Assembly (NCBI GenBank): GCA_024637315.1
Contig: JAGXFH010000025.1
Coordinates: forward strand, 38,737 to 102,736
Origin: Brevirhabdus sp.
GTDB lineage: Bacteria > Pseudomonadota > Alphaproteobacteria > Rhodobacterales > Rhodobacteraceae
DNA length: 64,000 bases
Direction: 5' to 3'
Within the stretch, counting starts at the first letter, position 1; each line of letters begins with the position of its first letter. Shown here piece after piece: positions 35,241-47,959 of the stretch. The translations under genes and the position numbers were made by a program. The notes beneath the pieces were generated by a model, which worked only from the letters and a program-made list of their open reading frames with translations, was not told the DNA's origin and searched no databases.

Positions 35241-36439
35241 TCGCGCCGCCATCCGTCCAGAAACGCTACCCTCTCCATCCCCGCGAACCTGGCGGTGCGG
35301 TCCAGCGCAGCCTGCAGTTTTTGCATTCGGGTGCGGCCAAGTTCCAGGCCCGGCTCCGGCCAGAAGGCATAGACGTTCAGCACACCCGCCGCCCGATCAC
35401 ATTTCATGTCAATTCGACCGATCAGGCGATCACCTTCCAGGACTGGAAAGACATAATAGCCATACTGCCTTTTTGGCGCCGGTACGAAAACCTCGATCCG
35501 GTAGAAGAAACCAAACAGCCGTTCGGCCCGGTTCCGATCGCGCAGCACCGGATCGAAGGGGCTGAGGATGCGGATCATGCCGGGTGGCTCGGGCAGGTCG
35601 GTCGAATTCAGCAGATCGGGCCGCGCGACGACGCCGCGCAAGCTGCCATCCGCGTTTGTCACGTCGACCTCGATAATCGCGCCACGGGCGAGTTGACTGG
35701 CGCACCAGTCCCGAGCCTCTTGCGGGGTCACTTTTTTCCAGAAGGCAGCAATCTCGCCATGGGTGGCGAAGCCCAGCCGGTCGAGCGCTGTGGAACAGGC
35801 CCAATCAATCGTCTCTGCCGCGGTGGGCTGATGCGCCAGAGTCGCCGTCGGAATCACGTTCTCGGTCAGATCGTAGATCTTGCGGAAGGCTTCACGTCGG
35901 GTGACGCAAAGCTGGCCAGAGCGCCACAGATATTCCAGCGCGGTCTTAGAGGGGTGCCAGTCCCACCAGCCGCCCGATCCGCGGGCCTCGCCGGCGCCAA
36001 CATCGGCGGATCCGGCGGGGCCGTGCTCTGCGATATGGTTCAGAACCTCGTCGAACCGCTCCTCGAAACCATCGCGACGCCAGTTCTTCCACCGCGCTTT
36101 CAGGGCGTCGGCATCACGATCGAAACGCAGCCGCCAATACGGGTAGAATTCCATCGGGATGATCGCGGCATCGTGGGTCCAATGCTCGAACAGACTGCGG
36201 TCGCGTTCCAGCAGCGACCGCAGGTGCGCCGGGCGATACTTGATGCGGCGGGCATGCAGGATCATGTGATGCGCCCGTTCCACCGTGTTGATGCTGTCGA
36301 CCTGCACGAAGCCGAGGCAGCGGATGACGTCCAGCAGGTCGGCGCCCCGTGAAGGACCGCTGGGAGCCGTGGCAAGGCCGTGGCGATCGAGGAAAACCCT
36401 GCGCGCGGCCTGGTTGGACAGAACCGGACGCGTCGGCAT
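35237..36439 (-). CDS. YcaQ/AlkX-type winged-helix DNA glycosylase
   Basis: 400 aa, HTH_42 (AlkZ/YcaQ) family. E. coli YcaQ unhooks interstrand DNA crosslinks. The family's catalytic Q-x-D/Q-x-Q motif appears as Gln46-Val-Asp48 in LGFVQVDSINTV; Q-x-D is the AlkX/YcaQ form. HHMILHARR and HWTHDAAIIP are further family blocks. Overlaps the DUF2125 gene stop by one base (TGATG, 36437-36441 region) and converges with the extensin gene by four bases. The role in crosslink repair is inferred from family. Confidence 0.86.
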   Translation of the reverse strand: MPTRPVLSNQAARRVFLDRHGLATAPSGPSRGADLLDVIRCLGFVQVDSINTVERAHHMILHARRIKYRPAHLRSLLERDRSLFEHWTHDAAIIPMEFYPYWRLRFDRDADALKARWKNWRRDGFEERFDEVLNHIAEHGPAGSADVGAGEARGSGGWWDWHPSKTALEYLWRSGQLCVTRREAFRKIYDLTENVIPTATLAHQPTAAETIDWACSTALDRLGFATHGEIAAFWKKVTPQEARDWCASQLARGAIIEVDVTNADGSLRGVVARPDLLNSTDLPEPPGMIRILSPFDPVLRDRNRAERLFGFFYRIEVFVPAPKRQYGYYVFPVLEGDRLIGRIDMKCDRAAGVLNVYAFWPEPGLELGRTRMQKLQAALDRTARFAGMERVAFLDGWRRD

Positions 36440-37440
36440 CAGCGGATCACCAGATGTGGGGCGGGGCCGAGCGGGATCGGGCCGAACGACATCAGTCCGT
36501 TCTGAAACGACAGTGGCGCGTCAAGTGTCTTGGGATTACCCGACATTCCCGCCAGCAATTCGAGCGCCCGCTCGATCGTCGGGGCCAGGCCTTTGGCGAC
36601 AACGCCACTGGCAACGGCCAGTTGAAGCATTTCACGCCAGTTTTTCGCCCGCACCGTGATCCGGCCGGTCGGCACCCCGTTTTCATCCACATCCAGTTCC
36701 CCGGCGGCGTACAGATCCATCCGCCCCCAATTGGCCTGAAGGATATCGAGGTCGAGGCTGGTGATCTGCGGTCGCCGCTCTTCGATCGCGAAGCGGTCCC
36801 AAGGCGCGTCGAAGGCGATCGTCGTTTCGACATGCATCGTTTCGAAGACATCCGGCAGCGTGCCGCCGGGGTTCATCGCTGCCAGCAGGTCGCGCGAGGG
36901 GCGTAGGCCCGTAGCGTCAAATTCGATGTCATACGTGTCAGGCTTGCCAACGGTCGGTCGGGTGCTCAGTTGGCCTCTGTCCAAACTGGCAGACCAGCCG
37001 AGTGACGAGTCGAGTCGGAAACTCTCCAGCTCCAACACGGACCGATTGAGTTCCAGCGACGGGCCGGGCCACAGCACGACAGAGCCAAGCATACGATCAT
37101 TTGTCACGGTGATCGTCTGGAACGGTGTGCCGATGATCTGCTCGTCCGACCAGACAGCGATGACGTGATTGGGTTTGTAGGACAGCGCGAGGATCTGGAA
37201 GAACGGTGCGCTCCACGCCACGCCGGTCTGGGGATCGGCCAGTTGGATATCGCTGATCGTGGTGTCGAAGCGATTGGGAAAGCCGCGGGTATTGAGCGTG
37301 CTGTAATCTGCGACCCAACCCTCGGTCCGGCGCTGGTCGATCCAGATTGCAAGACCGGACTCGACCGCCCGAGCACCGATGAACCAGTAGCCGCCGTAGG
37401 CAATCGCCGCGACAACCACCACAACCAGCAATCTGCGCAT
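36439..37440 (-). CDS. DUF2125 family membrane-anchored protein
   Basis: 333 aa. One N-terminal membrane segment (about 3-21, LLVVVVVAAIAYGGYWFIG) followed by a long beta-rich periplasmic part with ADYSTLNTRGFPNRFDTTI, a family signature. DUF2125 proteins are conserved in alphaproteobacteria with unknown function; the repeated beta pattern recalls AsmA/lipid-transfer type proteins, but this is only an impression. Translationally coupled to the downstream glycosylase gene. Confidence 0.8.
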   Translation of the reverse strand: MRRLLVVVVVAAIAYGGYWFIGARAVESGLAIWIDQRRTEGWVADYSTLNTRGFPNRFDTTISDIQLADPQTGVAWSAPFFQILALSYKPNHVIAVWSDEQIIGTPFQTITVTNDRMLGSVVLWPGPSLELNRSVLELESFRLDSSLGWSASLDRGQLSTRPTVGKPDTYDIEFDATGLRPSRDLLAAMNPGGTLPDVFETMHVETTIAFDAPWDRFAIEERRPQITSLDLDILQANWGRMDLYAAGELDVDENGVPTGRITVRAKNWREMLQLAVASGVVAKGLAPTIERALELLAGMSGNPKTLDAPLSFQNGLMSFGPIPLGPAPHLVIR

Positions 37441-37504
37441 CTTCGCCCCTTTCGTCCAACCACTTGCTGGTGTTTATAGGCGACGCAACCCAAGGACCAG
37501 AGTG

Positions 37505-38050
37505 ATGACAGACACGCCTTTGTGGGTATTCGGCTATGGCTCGCTCATGTGGAATCCCGGTTTCGATTTCGACGAGCGCGCGATCGCGCGGCTGGACGGG
37601 TTTGCCCGGACGTTCTGCATGCGCTCGATCCATCATCGGGGCACACCGCAGGCGCCGGGTCTGGTGCTGGCGCTTGACCCTGCTGATCACGCCGCTTGCG
37701 AGGGGCTGGTTCTGCGCGTCAAGCAGGGAACCGAAACGGAGACCCTTGACTATCTTCGGGAACGCGAACTGATCTCCTCGGCCTATCTGGAACTCACGCA
37801 TCAGGTGACGCTTGCCGACGGACGGCGGGTGGACGCCGTAACCTTCGTGGTCGATACCGACCACGTCCAGTATTGCGGCGGACTGTCGCTGGAAGAGCAG
37901 GCAGGCATCATCGCGACCGCGATTGGCGGACGCGGCCCGAACACGGAGTATCTCTACAATACTGCCGTGCATCTGACCGAACTGGGCATCCATGATCCGG
38001 ATCTCGAATGGCTCTCTCGCCGGGTTCGTCAGCTTACCGGGACTGCCTGA
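37505..38050 (+). CDS. chaC: ChaC-like gamma-glutamylcyclotransferase
   Basis: 181 aa from ATG at 37505; a GTG one codon earlier is possible. The GGCT-fold substrate loop VFGYGSLMWNPGF is at residues about 8-20. RSIHHRGTPQAPGLVLAL and EYLYNTAVHLTELGI are ChaC-type blocks. Members cleave glutathione to 5-oxoproline and Cys-Gly. Divergent from the DUF2125 gene. Confidence 0.9.
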   Translation: MTDTPLWVFGYGSLMWNPGFDFDERAIARLDGFARTFCMRSIHHRGTPQAPGLVLALDPADHAACEGLVLRVKQGTETETLDYLRERELISSAYLELTHQVTLADGRRVDAVTFVVDTDHVQYCGGLSLEEQAGIIATAIGGRGPNTEYLYNTAVHLTELGIHDPDLEWLSRRVRQLTGTA

Positions 38051-38123
38051 CAATCGGCTGTTGGCAGTCGCAGCAATGAGCCCTATCCTTCGGCCAAGAA
38101 TAATAGCGTCAGGAAACGTCCAC

Positions 38124-39305
38124 ATGGACCAGCCGGATCGCGAGGCCGAGTTGTTCTTTGCCCAACCCGTTCGCCAGGTCAGCGTCATGCTGATCGTTCT
38201 GGCGCTGGTATGTTTTGGCGCCTATGTCGCGTTTCCGCGCGTCGCCCCGGTCTTTCTTGCCAATCCGTTCCTGAACGGTTTCATTCTTTTCGTTTTCATC
38301 ATCGGTGTCCTGGCTTGTTTCTGGCAGGTGCTTCAGTTGATCAGTTCTGTCAACTGGATCGAAGGCTTTACCAGCGGACGCCCAGGCCACGCGATGGTGA
38401 AACCGCCACGCTTGCTGGCACCGCTTGCCGCCCTGTTGCGAACCCGCGGCGCGAAAATGCAGATGAACTCTTCGTCGGCGCGCTCGATCCTCGACTCTGT
38501 CGCGACCCGGATAGACGAGGCGCGCGACATTACGCGATACTTGACCAGCCTACTGATCTTTCTTGGCCTTCTGGGTACATTCTACGGCCTCGCGACTACG
38601 GTTCCGGCCGTTGTAGAGACCATTCGCTCGCTTGCGCCGCGCGACGGCGAAGGCAGCATGGAGATCTTTTCGCGCCTCATGACCGGGCTTGAAAAGCAGC
38701 TAGGCGGCATGGGCGTCGCCTTCAGTTCCTCGCTTCTTGGACTTGCCGGGTCGCTGGTGGTGGGTTTGCTCGAACTCTTTGCCAGCCACGGTCAGAACCG
38801 CTTCTACCGAGAGTTGGAGGAATGGCTGTCCACGATCACCCGGTTGGGATTTTCCAGCGGTGAAGGTGACGGGCATGCCGATCAGGGCGCGGCCAGCGCC
38901 CTTCTGGAGAATCTCGCCGAGCAGATGGACGTGCTGCTATCGGTCCACGCGCAGTCGGATGCCAGCCGGTCGCAACTTGACGCGCGGCTTGGAAGGCTGG
39001 CCGAGGGGGTCGAGGGTCTGGTGACCAAGCTTGAAAGTGCCGACCATACGACGGCAGCGCTGAACCGCGTGGCCGAAGGTCAGGAACGCCTGCTGGATGT
39101 GCTGGGCGAAGGAGCGCAGAGCGGCAATGCGCATGTCGACGCTGAAAGCCGGATGCGCTTGCGGTCGATCGACGTGCAACTTTTGCGGATACTCGAAGAA
39201 ATGTCCGCCGGTCGGCAGGAAACCGTAGCCGACTTGCGTTCCGATCTCGGTGCACTGACCCGTGCGGTACGGCAAATGACGACTTCGACGATGCGGAAAG
39301 GCTAG
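38124..39305 (+). CDS. MotA/TolQ/ExbB-like proton channel protein
   Basis: 393 aa. Hydrophobic segments at about 20-40, 52-74, 150-172 and 205-235. The last pair matches the MotA/TolQ core: RYLTSLLIFLGLLGTFYGL and GGMGVAFSSSLLGLAGSLVV. About 150 cytoplasmic residues follow, rich in coiled-coil character (LENLAEQMDVLLSVHAQSDA and on). Start at ATG 38124 with AGGAA upstream; the upstream frame overlaps chaC. Three bases separate it from the OmpA/MotB-like partner, so the pair should form a proton-driven inner-membrane motor unit. It is not next to flagellar or tol genes. Confidence 0.85.
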   Translation: MDQPDREAELFFAQPVRQVSVMLIVLALVCFGAYVAFPRVAPVFLANPFLNGFILFVFIIGVLACFWQVLQLISSVNWIEGFTSGRPGHAMVKPPRLLAPLAALLRTRGAKMQMNSSSARSILDSVATRIDEARDITRYLTSLLIFLGLLGTFYGLATTVPAVVETIRSLAPRDGEGSMEIFSRLMTGLEKQLGGMGVAFSSSLLGLAGSLVVGLLELFASHGQNRFYRELEEWLSTITRLGFSSGEGDGHADQGAASALLENLAEQMDVLLSVHAQSDASRSQLDARLGRLAEGVEGLVTKLESADHTTAALNRVAEGQERLLDVLGEGAQSGNAHVDAESRMRLRSIDVQLLRILEEMSAGRQETVADLRSDLGALTRAVRQMTTSTMRKG

Positions 39306-39308
39306 ACG

Positions 39309-41318
39309 ATGGCGCTGTCTCGCCGGGCGATGAATCGCATGTCTGGTAGCATATGGCCCGGATTTGTCGATGCGATGACGGCGCTCTTGCTGGTGCTGAT
39401 GTTCGTTCTGACGATCTTCATGATCGTGCAGTTCATGTTGCGAGAAACCATCACCGGGCAAGAGAACGAGTTGGACGAACTCAGCAGCGAGATGAACGCC
39501 CTGGCGCAGGCCTTGGGTCTCGAGCAGCAACGATCGTTTCAGCTAGAGGAACAGGTCACCTCACTTGAAACGAACCTGGACGATGCGAGGGTTGAATCCG
39601 AACGCCAGCTGGCGCTGATCGCGTCTCTGTCAGCCCAGACCGATGCGCAGGCTGATGAGTTGGCGCAAAGGGCTGCCCAGATCACTTCATTCGAGGCACA
39701 GGTCACGTCCCTCTTGGCCGAGCGTGACGCTGCACGTGCAGAGGGAGAGGCTTTGGCGGCGGACGTTGCCGAGCTGGACGCCGAACGCACGCGGCTGATG
39801 TCCGAGCAGGAGGCCCTGCAACTTGCCCTTGCCTCTGCTCGGGATGAGATCGACGCGCAGGCCGAAGTCGCCCGCCTTGCCGCCGCGCGGCGGGAAGCGC
39901 TGGCGGCGCTGATTGACGATCTGCGGTCGAAATCCGCAGACCAGGAAGCGTCATTGACGGACGCCTTGGCCAGATTGCAGACCAGCGAAGAGCGGTCGAC
40001 GGCACTTGCGGCGCAACTTGAAGACACCACGCGCACGCTTACCCAGGAAGAGGCCGCCCGACTGGCCGAAGCGGCGGCGGCAGAGGCGTTGCGTGAACGG
40101 CTTGCCAATGTCGAAACCGCCCTTGGTGAAGAAGAAAGGGTCCGGTTGGCCGAGGCCGCCGCAGCCGAAGCGCTGCGAGAGCGCTTGAAGAACGCCGAGG
40201 ATGAACTGACCGCGATGACCCTGGCGCTCGAGGAAAAGCGGCGCGAGGCAGAAGATACGCTGACCTTGCTGGCTGCAGCTCGCAACGCTGAAGAGGACTT
40301 GGATGCCCGCCTTGCCGCAGCCTTGCTAGACCGTGAGCAGGCCGAGGCCGAGCTTGCCGCTACGGATACAGCGCGGGAGGATCTCGAGGCCCGGTTGGTG
40401 CAGGCCGAGGACGCCCTGGCGCAGGCGGCGGCCGAGACGGCCTCACTTCGTGACAATCTGGTTGATGAAAGCAGCTTGCGAGATCGATTGGCGGCGGCGT
40501 TGGCTGCAAAGATTGCGGCTGAACAGGATGCCGCTCGAACGCTCAGCCGGGCCGAAGAACGGGCCGCCCTGCTGGCGGCGGCCAATGCGCAACTGGCGAC
40601 CGAGGAAGCGAAGTCAGCGGAAAGTCAGCGCAAGATCGCGGTGCTGAATGAGCAATTGGCCGCCCTGCGCGCGCAGCTGGGATCGCTGCAGGCGCTTCTT
40701 GACGACGCCGCCGAGCGGGACGAGGCGGCACAGGTACGCATCGAGGCGCTTGGCACGAACCTGAATACCGCGTTGGCGCGGGCTGCGGCCGAACAGAAGA
40801 AGCGCGCCGAGCTTGAAGAGGCGGAACGGAAGCGGCTGGAGGCGGAGGCCAAGCAGCTGCAGCGGTACCGGTCGGAGTTCTTCGGCGAGATGCGGGAGAT
40901 ATTGGGCAACCGGGAGGGGATCAGGGTCGTCGGTGACCGGTTCGTCTTTTCGTCAGAAGTGTTGTTCGAGCCGGCCTCGGCGACGCTGGCGCCCGAGGGC
41001 AAGGTTCAGATCGAGCGGGTCGCCCGCATCCTCGATGACGTCGCCGACAAGATCCCGCCAGAGATCGACTGGGTGATCCGTGTCGATGGCCATACCGACA
41101 AGACTCCGCTTTCCGGCGGCGGGCGCTATCGCGACAACTGGGAGCTGTCGCAGGCGCGGGCCCTGGCGGTCGTGAGATTCATGACCGACGAGCTGGGTTT
41201 TCCGGCCAATCGTCTGGCCGCGACCGGGTTCGGAGAGTACCAGCCGGTGGCCGAAGGGGACAGTCCGGAGGCGCTGGCGCAGAATCGGAGAATCGAGCTG
41301 AAACTGACCGAAAGATGA
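39309..41318 (+). CDS. MotB-like OmpA-domain protein with very long coiled coil
   Basis: 669 aa. A single membrane helix near the N-terminus, WPGFVDAMTALLLVLMFVLT, with Asp21 at the place of the proton-carrying Asp of MotB. Residues about 45-530 are an almost unbroken coiled coil with internal repeats (RLAEAAAAEALRERL occurs twice about 30 residues apart). The last 125 residues form an OmpA-type peptidoglycan-binding domain with VDGHTDKTPL (about 592) and SQARALAVVRFM, ending NRRIELKL. MotB proteins are normally about 300 residues. It pairs with the preceding MotA/TolQ-like protein. What the unit drives is unknown. Confidence 0.85.
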   Translation: MALSRRAMNRMSGSIWPGFVDAMTALLLVLMFVLTIFMIVQFMLRETITGQENELDELSSEMNALAQALGLEQQRSFQLEEQVTSLETNLDDARVESERQLALIASLSAQTDAQADELAQRAAQITSFEAQVTSLLAERDAARAEGEALAADVAELDAERTRLMSEQEALQLALASARDEIDAQAEVARLAAARREALAALIDDLRSKSADQEASLTDALARLQTSEERSTALAAQLEDTTRTLTQEEAARLAEAAAAEALRERLANVETALGEEERVRLAEAAAAEALRERLKNAEDELTAMTLALEEKRREAEDTLTLLAAARNAEEDLDARLAAALLDREQAEAELAATDTAREDLEARLVQAEDALAQAAAETASLRDNLVDESSLRDRLAAALAAKIAAEQDAARTLSRAEERAALLAAANAQLATEEAKSAESQRKIAVLNEQLAALRAQLGSLQALLDDAAERDEAAQVRIEALGTNLNTALARAAAEQKKRAELEEAERKRLEAEAKQLQRYRSEFFGEMREILGNREGIRVVGDRFVFSSEVLFEPASATLAPEGKVQIERVARILDDVADKIPPEIDWVIRVDGHTDKTPLSGGGRYRDNWELSQARALAVVRFMTDELGFPANRLAATGFGEYQPVAEGDSPEALAQNRRIELKLTER

Positions 41319-41413
41319 GTGTCCACATGTGGACAAAATGCCAAGTCATTGAAAAGAAAAGAAAAGCACTGTCGACGTTAACCCGATCTTAACCCGACCG
41401 CGCGCAGCCCCCC

Positions 41414-41457
41414 CAAAAAAACAAGGCCCCGGAAAGGTGCCGGGGCCTTGTTGTTTT
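41414..41457. terminator. Bidirectional terminator between the MotB-like gene and clpA
   Basis: Twelve-bp perfect stem ACAAGGCCCCGG (41421-41432) and CCGGGGCCTTGT (41440-41451), flanked by an A-run on the left and TGTTTT on the right, so it can stop both converging transcripts. Confidence 0.92.
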
Positions 41458-41486
41458 CGCGTCGTCGCCCGCATCCGGGCCCGCAA

Positions 41487-43817
<2,331 letters not shown>

Positions 43818-43963
43818 GTGCTCCTTGATCTGGGTCGGAGGAGGGCCGAGCGCCCCGAACCAACCGTGGCCTCATAACCTTAAAGTTCGGTGTTATTGCC
43901 CGAGCTTCAAGTATTTTCTCGAATATTTCGTCCACATTTCCAGTTTGAGAAGAAATGTGATCA

Positions 43964-44002
43964 AAATTGCGGCCGCAATTTGGACCTTTTCGTGCAAAGG
44001 TC
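43964..44002 (-). terminator. Tandem hairpins after gloB, including an 18-bp perfect palindrome
   Basis: Just past the gloB stop (minus strand) is GACCTTT-loop-AAAGGTC (43983-44002), followed at once by the perfect 18-bp palindrome AAATTGCGGCCGCAATTT (43964-43981). On the minus strand the second one ends in TTTTG, like a weak terminator. The remainder of the 184-bp gap to clpA is AT-rich and should hold the clpA promoter; I could not fix one. Confidence 0.5.
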
Positions 44003-44769
44003 TAGAATGCGTCCTTTCGGCGACGGATCGCAGCGAAGACCTCTGCGTCTGTAGCCTCCTTCATGTCCAGTGCTGCCTTTACCTCTGGCAGATGCGCGCG
44101 AAGGAACGGGTTGGTTGCCAGTTCGCTGGCAAGCGTGGACGGGACGGTCGGGCGACCGGCGGCGCGAGCAGTTTCGATTGCTTCGACCCGTGAGATAAGC
44201 TTGCCATTGCCGCTTTCAATGGTCATCGCGAACTTTGCGTTGCTGGCGGTGTATTCGTGGCCCGAACAGACCAGCGTTTCGGGCGGCAGACCGGCCAGTC
44301 TGGACAGGCTGCCCCACATCTGTTCCGGTGTCCCCTCGAAGAGCCGGCCACATCCCAGGGCCATCAGGCTGTCGGCGGTGAACACCGCAGTCGCATCCGG
44401 GACATGATACGCGATATGGCCGACCGTGTGGCCCGGGACATCCATTACATGCACGTCCGATCCGGCAAAGCGGTAGGTTTCGCCGTCGGTCACGGCGTGG
44501 TTCAGGGGCGGCAGCCTGTGCGCGTCGGCGGCGGCGCCGATGACCTTGGCGCCGATCGCCTCTTTCAGTTCCGCCACGCCGTCGACATGGTCCCAGTGGT
44601 GATGGGTGATCCAGATCTCTGACAGTTGCCAGCCGCGGTCTTCCAGCGCCGCAAGAATCGGCGCGGCTTCCGGCACATCGACCACGGCGGTTTCTCCGGT
44701 GTCATCGGAATGCAGCAAGAACGCGTAATTGTCCTTGAGGCAGGGGATGGTGACGATTTCAAGAGGCAT
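44002..44769 (-). CDS. gloB: Hydroxyacylglutathione hydrolase (glyoxalase II)
   Basis: 255 aa from ATG 44769 (AGGGAAT upstream). Hydrolyses S-lactoylglutathione in methylglyoxal detoxification. Metallo-beta-lactamase fold with THHHWDH (55-61), the bridging metal ligands in [12 protein letters not shown] and [17 protein letters not shown], and [14 protein letters not shown]. The C-terminal helical domain ends with [16 protein letters not shown] and RRRKDAF, typical of GloB. Divergent from the methyltransferase gene. Confidence 0.95.
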   Translation of the reverse strand: MPLEIVTIPCLKDNYAFLLHSDDTGETAVVDVPEAAPILAALEDRGWQLSEIWITHHHWDHVDGVAELKEAIGAKVIGAAADAHRLPPLNHAVTDGETYRFAGSDVHVMDVPGHTVGHIAYHVPDATAVFTADSLMALGCGRLFEGTPEQMWGSLSRLAGLPPETLVCSGHEYTASNAKFAMTIESGNGKLISRVEAIETARAAGRPTVPSTLASELATNPFLRAHLPEVKAALDMKEATDAEVFAAIRRRKDAF

Positions 44770-44829
44770 GGCATTCCCTGTCGTGTTCGTTATTCTCACC
44801 CAGAATTGCCGATATGGGGCCGAGCTTCA

Positions 44830-45576
44830 ATGCATCTCGACGTGGTCGACCTGCGGAACTTCTATTACCGCACCGGGCTGGGCCGGGCGGCGCAGAAGGC
44901 CGTGCGCGATCAGGTGGTGCATCTGTGGCCGGAGGCGAAGGGCCAGACCGTCGTCGGTTTCGGTTTCGCGGTTCCGCTGCTGCGGCCCTACCTGAAGGAT
45001 TCGCGCCGGGTCATCGGGTTGATGCCGGGTCCGCAGGGGGTGATGCCGTGGCCGGCGGGCCTGCCCAATGTCAGCGTGCTGTGCGAAGAGACCAGGTGGC
45101 CGCTGGAGACCGGCCATGTCGACAAGCTGGTGCTGATGCACGGGCTGGAGACCAGCGAGAACCCGACGACGCTGCTGGAGGAATGCTGGCGGGTGCTGGG
45201 GCCGGGCGGCAAGATGCTGGTCGTGGTGCCGAACCGCGCCGGGCTGTGGTCGCGCAGCGATCGGACCCCGTTCGGCTTTGGCCGCCCCTATAGCCGGACC
45301 CAGCTGGAAAGCCAGCTCAAGCTTCAGTCCTTCGTGCCCGAGCGGCACCTGGCGGCGTTGTTCCAGCCGCCCTCGCACAAGCGCTTCTGGCTGAAAACCG
45401 GGGCGTTCTGGGAACAGACCGGGCGCCGGATATCGACCCATTTCGCCGGTGGGGTGCTGATTGTCGAAGCGACCAAGCGGGTGCACGCCCCGACCCGTCC
45501 GGGGTTGCGCGAGGCGGTGCGCAAGCCGTTGCGCGTGCTGGACGGCATCGGCAAGCCAGAGGCGGAGCCGGTCTGA
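44830..45576 (+). CDS. Class I SAM-dependent methyltransferase
   Basis: 248 aa. Methyltransferase type 11-like: [20 protein letters not shown] at the start, [15 protein letters not shown] in the place of the SAM loop (less glycine-rich than usual), [17 protein letters not shown] at the post-motif II segment and [20 protein letters not shown] as motif III. A basic C-terminal part follows. Often found beside gloB in Rhodobacterales, which suggests nothing firm about the substrate. Start chosen at 44830; the frame upstream is antisense to gloB. Confidence 0.8.
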   Translation: MHLDVVDLRNFYYRTGLGRAAQKAVRDQVVHLWPEAKGQTVVGFGFAVPLLRPYLKDSRRVIGLMPGPQGVMPWPAGLPNVSVLCEETRWPLETGHVDKLVLMHGLETSENPTTLLEECWRVLGPGGKMLVVVPNRAGLWSRSDRTPFGFGRPYSRTQLESQLKLQSFVPERHLAALFQPPSHKRFWLKTGAFWEQTGRRISTHFAGGVLIVEATKRVHAPTRPGLREAVRKPLRVLDGIGKPEAEPV

Positions 45577-45712
45577 TCTTCGGCAGGATTCGACGGCATC
45601 GGTGCCGAAACCGTGAATTTGCCGACACCCGAATGAGTGCAATAAGTCGCACCCCCCCCAATACCCCTGTTTTCATTGGCTCCAGAGTGCGCTGAATTTA
45701 AGGTCAAAGCGG

Positions 45713-45741
45713 TTGCGAGGTGCAAAAGCGTCTGCTACACC
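45713..45741 (+). promoter_or_regulatory. Probable promoter of the atpHAGDC operon
   Basis: TTGCGA (45713-45718), 17-base spacer, TACACC (45736-45741). It would give a leader of about 90 bases. The 263-bp gap between the methyltransferase gene and atpH otherwise contains only a C-run (about 45652-45659) and no gene that I see. Confidence 0.45.
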
Positions 45742-45839
45742 CACGCCGATTTTGACGCCCAGCTTCGGCTGCGGTCCCAGCCGCCTTGATCCGCCATCCG
45801 GTGGTCCAATTCAGGGCTTAAGACATCGGAAGGGTGGAC

Positions 45840-46399
45840 GTGTCCGAACCAGCTTCGATCTCAACTGGCATAGCCGAACGCTATGCCACGGCCATTCTGG
45901 AACTTGCCAAAGACGGCAAGAGCATTGCGAAGATCGAATCCGATCTGGACTCGCTGGAAAGCGCCTTGGCCGACAGCGATGATTTCCGGGCGCTGATCAG
46001 CTCGCCGCTGTACTCCCGCGACCAGCAGGCCGCCGCGATCGACGCCATCGCCAAGAAGATGAAGCTGTCGCCGACGATGGCCAACAGCGTCCGGCTGATG
46101 GCGATCAAGCGGCGTCTTTTCGTGCTGCCGCAGCTGGCCAGCGCCCTGCGCGGTCTGATCGCCGAGGAAAAAGGCGAGGTGACCGCCGAGATCACCGCCG
46201 CCAAGTCGCTGACGAAAGCGCAACAGGACAAGCTTGCCAAGACGCTGAAAGCGTCGGTCGGCAAGGATGTGAAGATCAATCTATCCGTCGATGAAAGCCT
46301 CATCGGTGGTCTTATCGTTCAGGTAGGCTCGAAGATGGTCGATACCTCGATCCGGTCGAAGCTTCATAACCTTCAGAATGCAATGAAAGAGGTCGGATA

Positions 46400-46400
<1 letters not shown>
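45840..46400 (+). CDS. atpH: F1F0 ATP synthase subunit delta
   Basis: 186 aa. Peripheral-stalk subunit linking F1 to the b subunits. Starts [20 protein letters not shown] and ends with [22 protein letters not shown], the OSCP/delta signature. I choose the GTG at 45840 because GGAAGGG lies at good spacing and homologues start MSEPASIS; a GTG two codons earlier is the alternative. First gene of the F1 operon. The F0 genes are elsewhere, as is usual in alphaproteobacteria. Confidence 0.95.
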
Positions 46401-47938
<1,538 letters not shown>

Positions 47939-47959
47939 TAGGGCCGAAAGGACAGGGAC

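Noticed and set aside
39539..40585. 348-aa Ser/Ala/Arg-rich minus-strand frame
   Set aside because: Mirror image of the Glu/Ala/Leu coiled coil of the MotB-like protein.
38124..41318. Zorya-type anti-phage system
   Set aside because: Only the motor-like pair is present; there is no helicase or nuclease partner, and the long coil is in the MotB-like protein rather than the MotA-like one.
41378..41392. TTAA-CCCGATC-TTAA, a second CtrA-like site
   Set aside because: It lies between two converging genes next to their shared terminator, so no promoter is expected there. Chance or a direct repeat of TTAACCC is enough.
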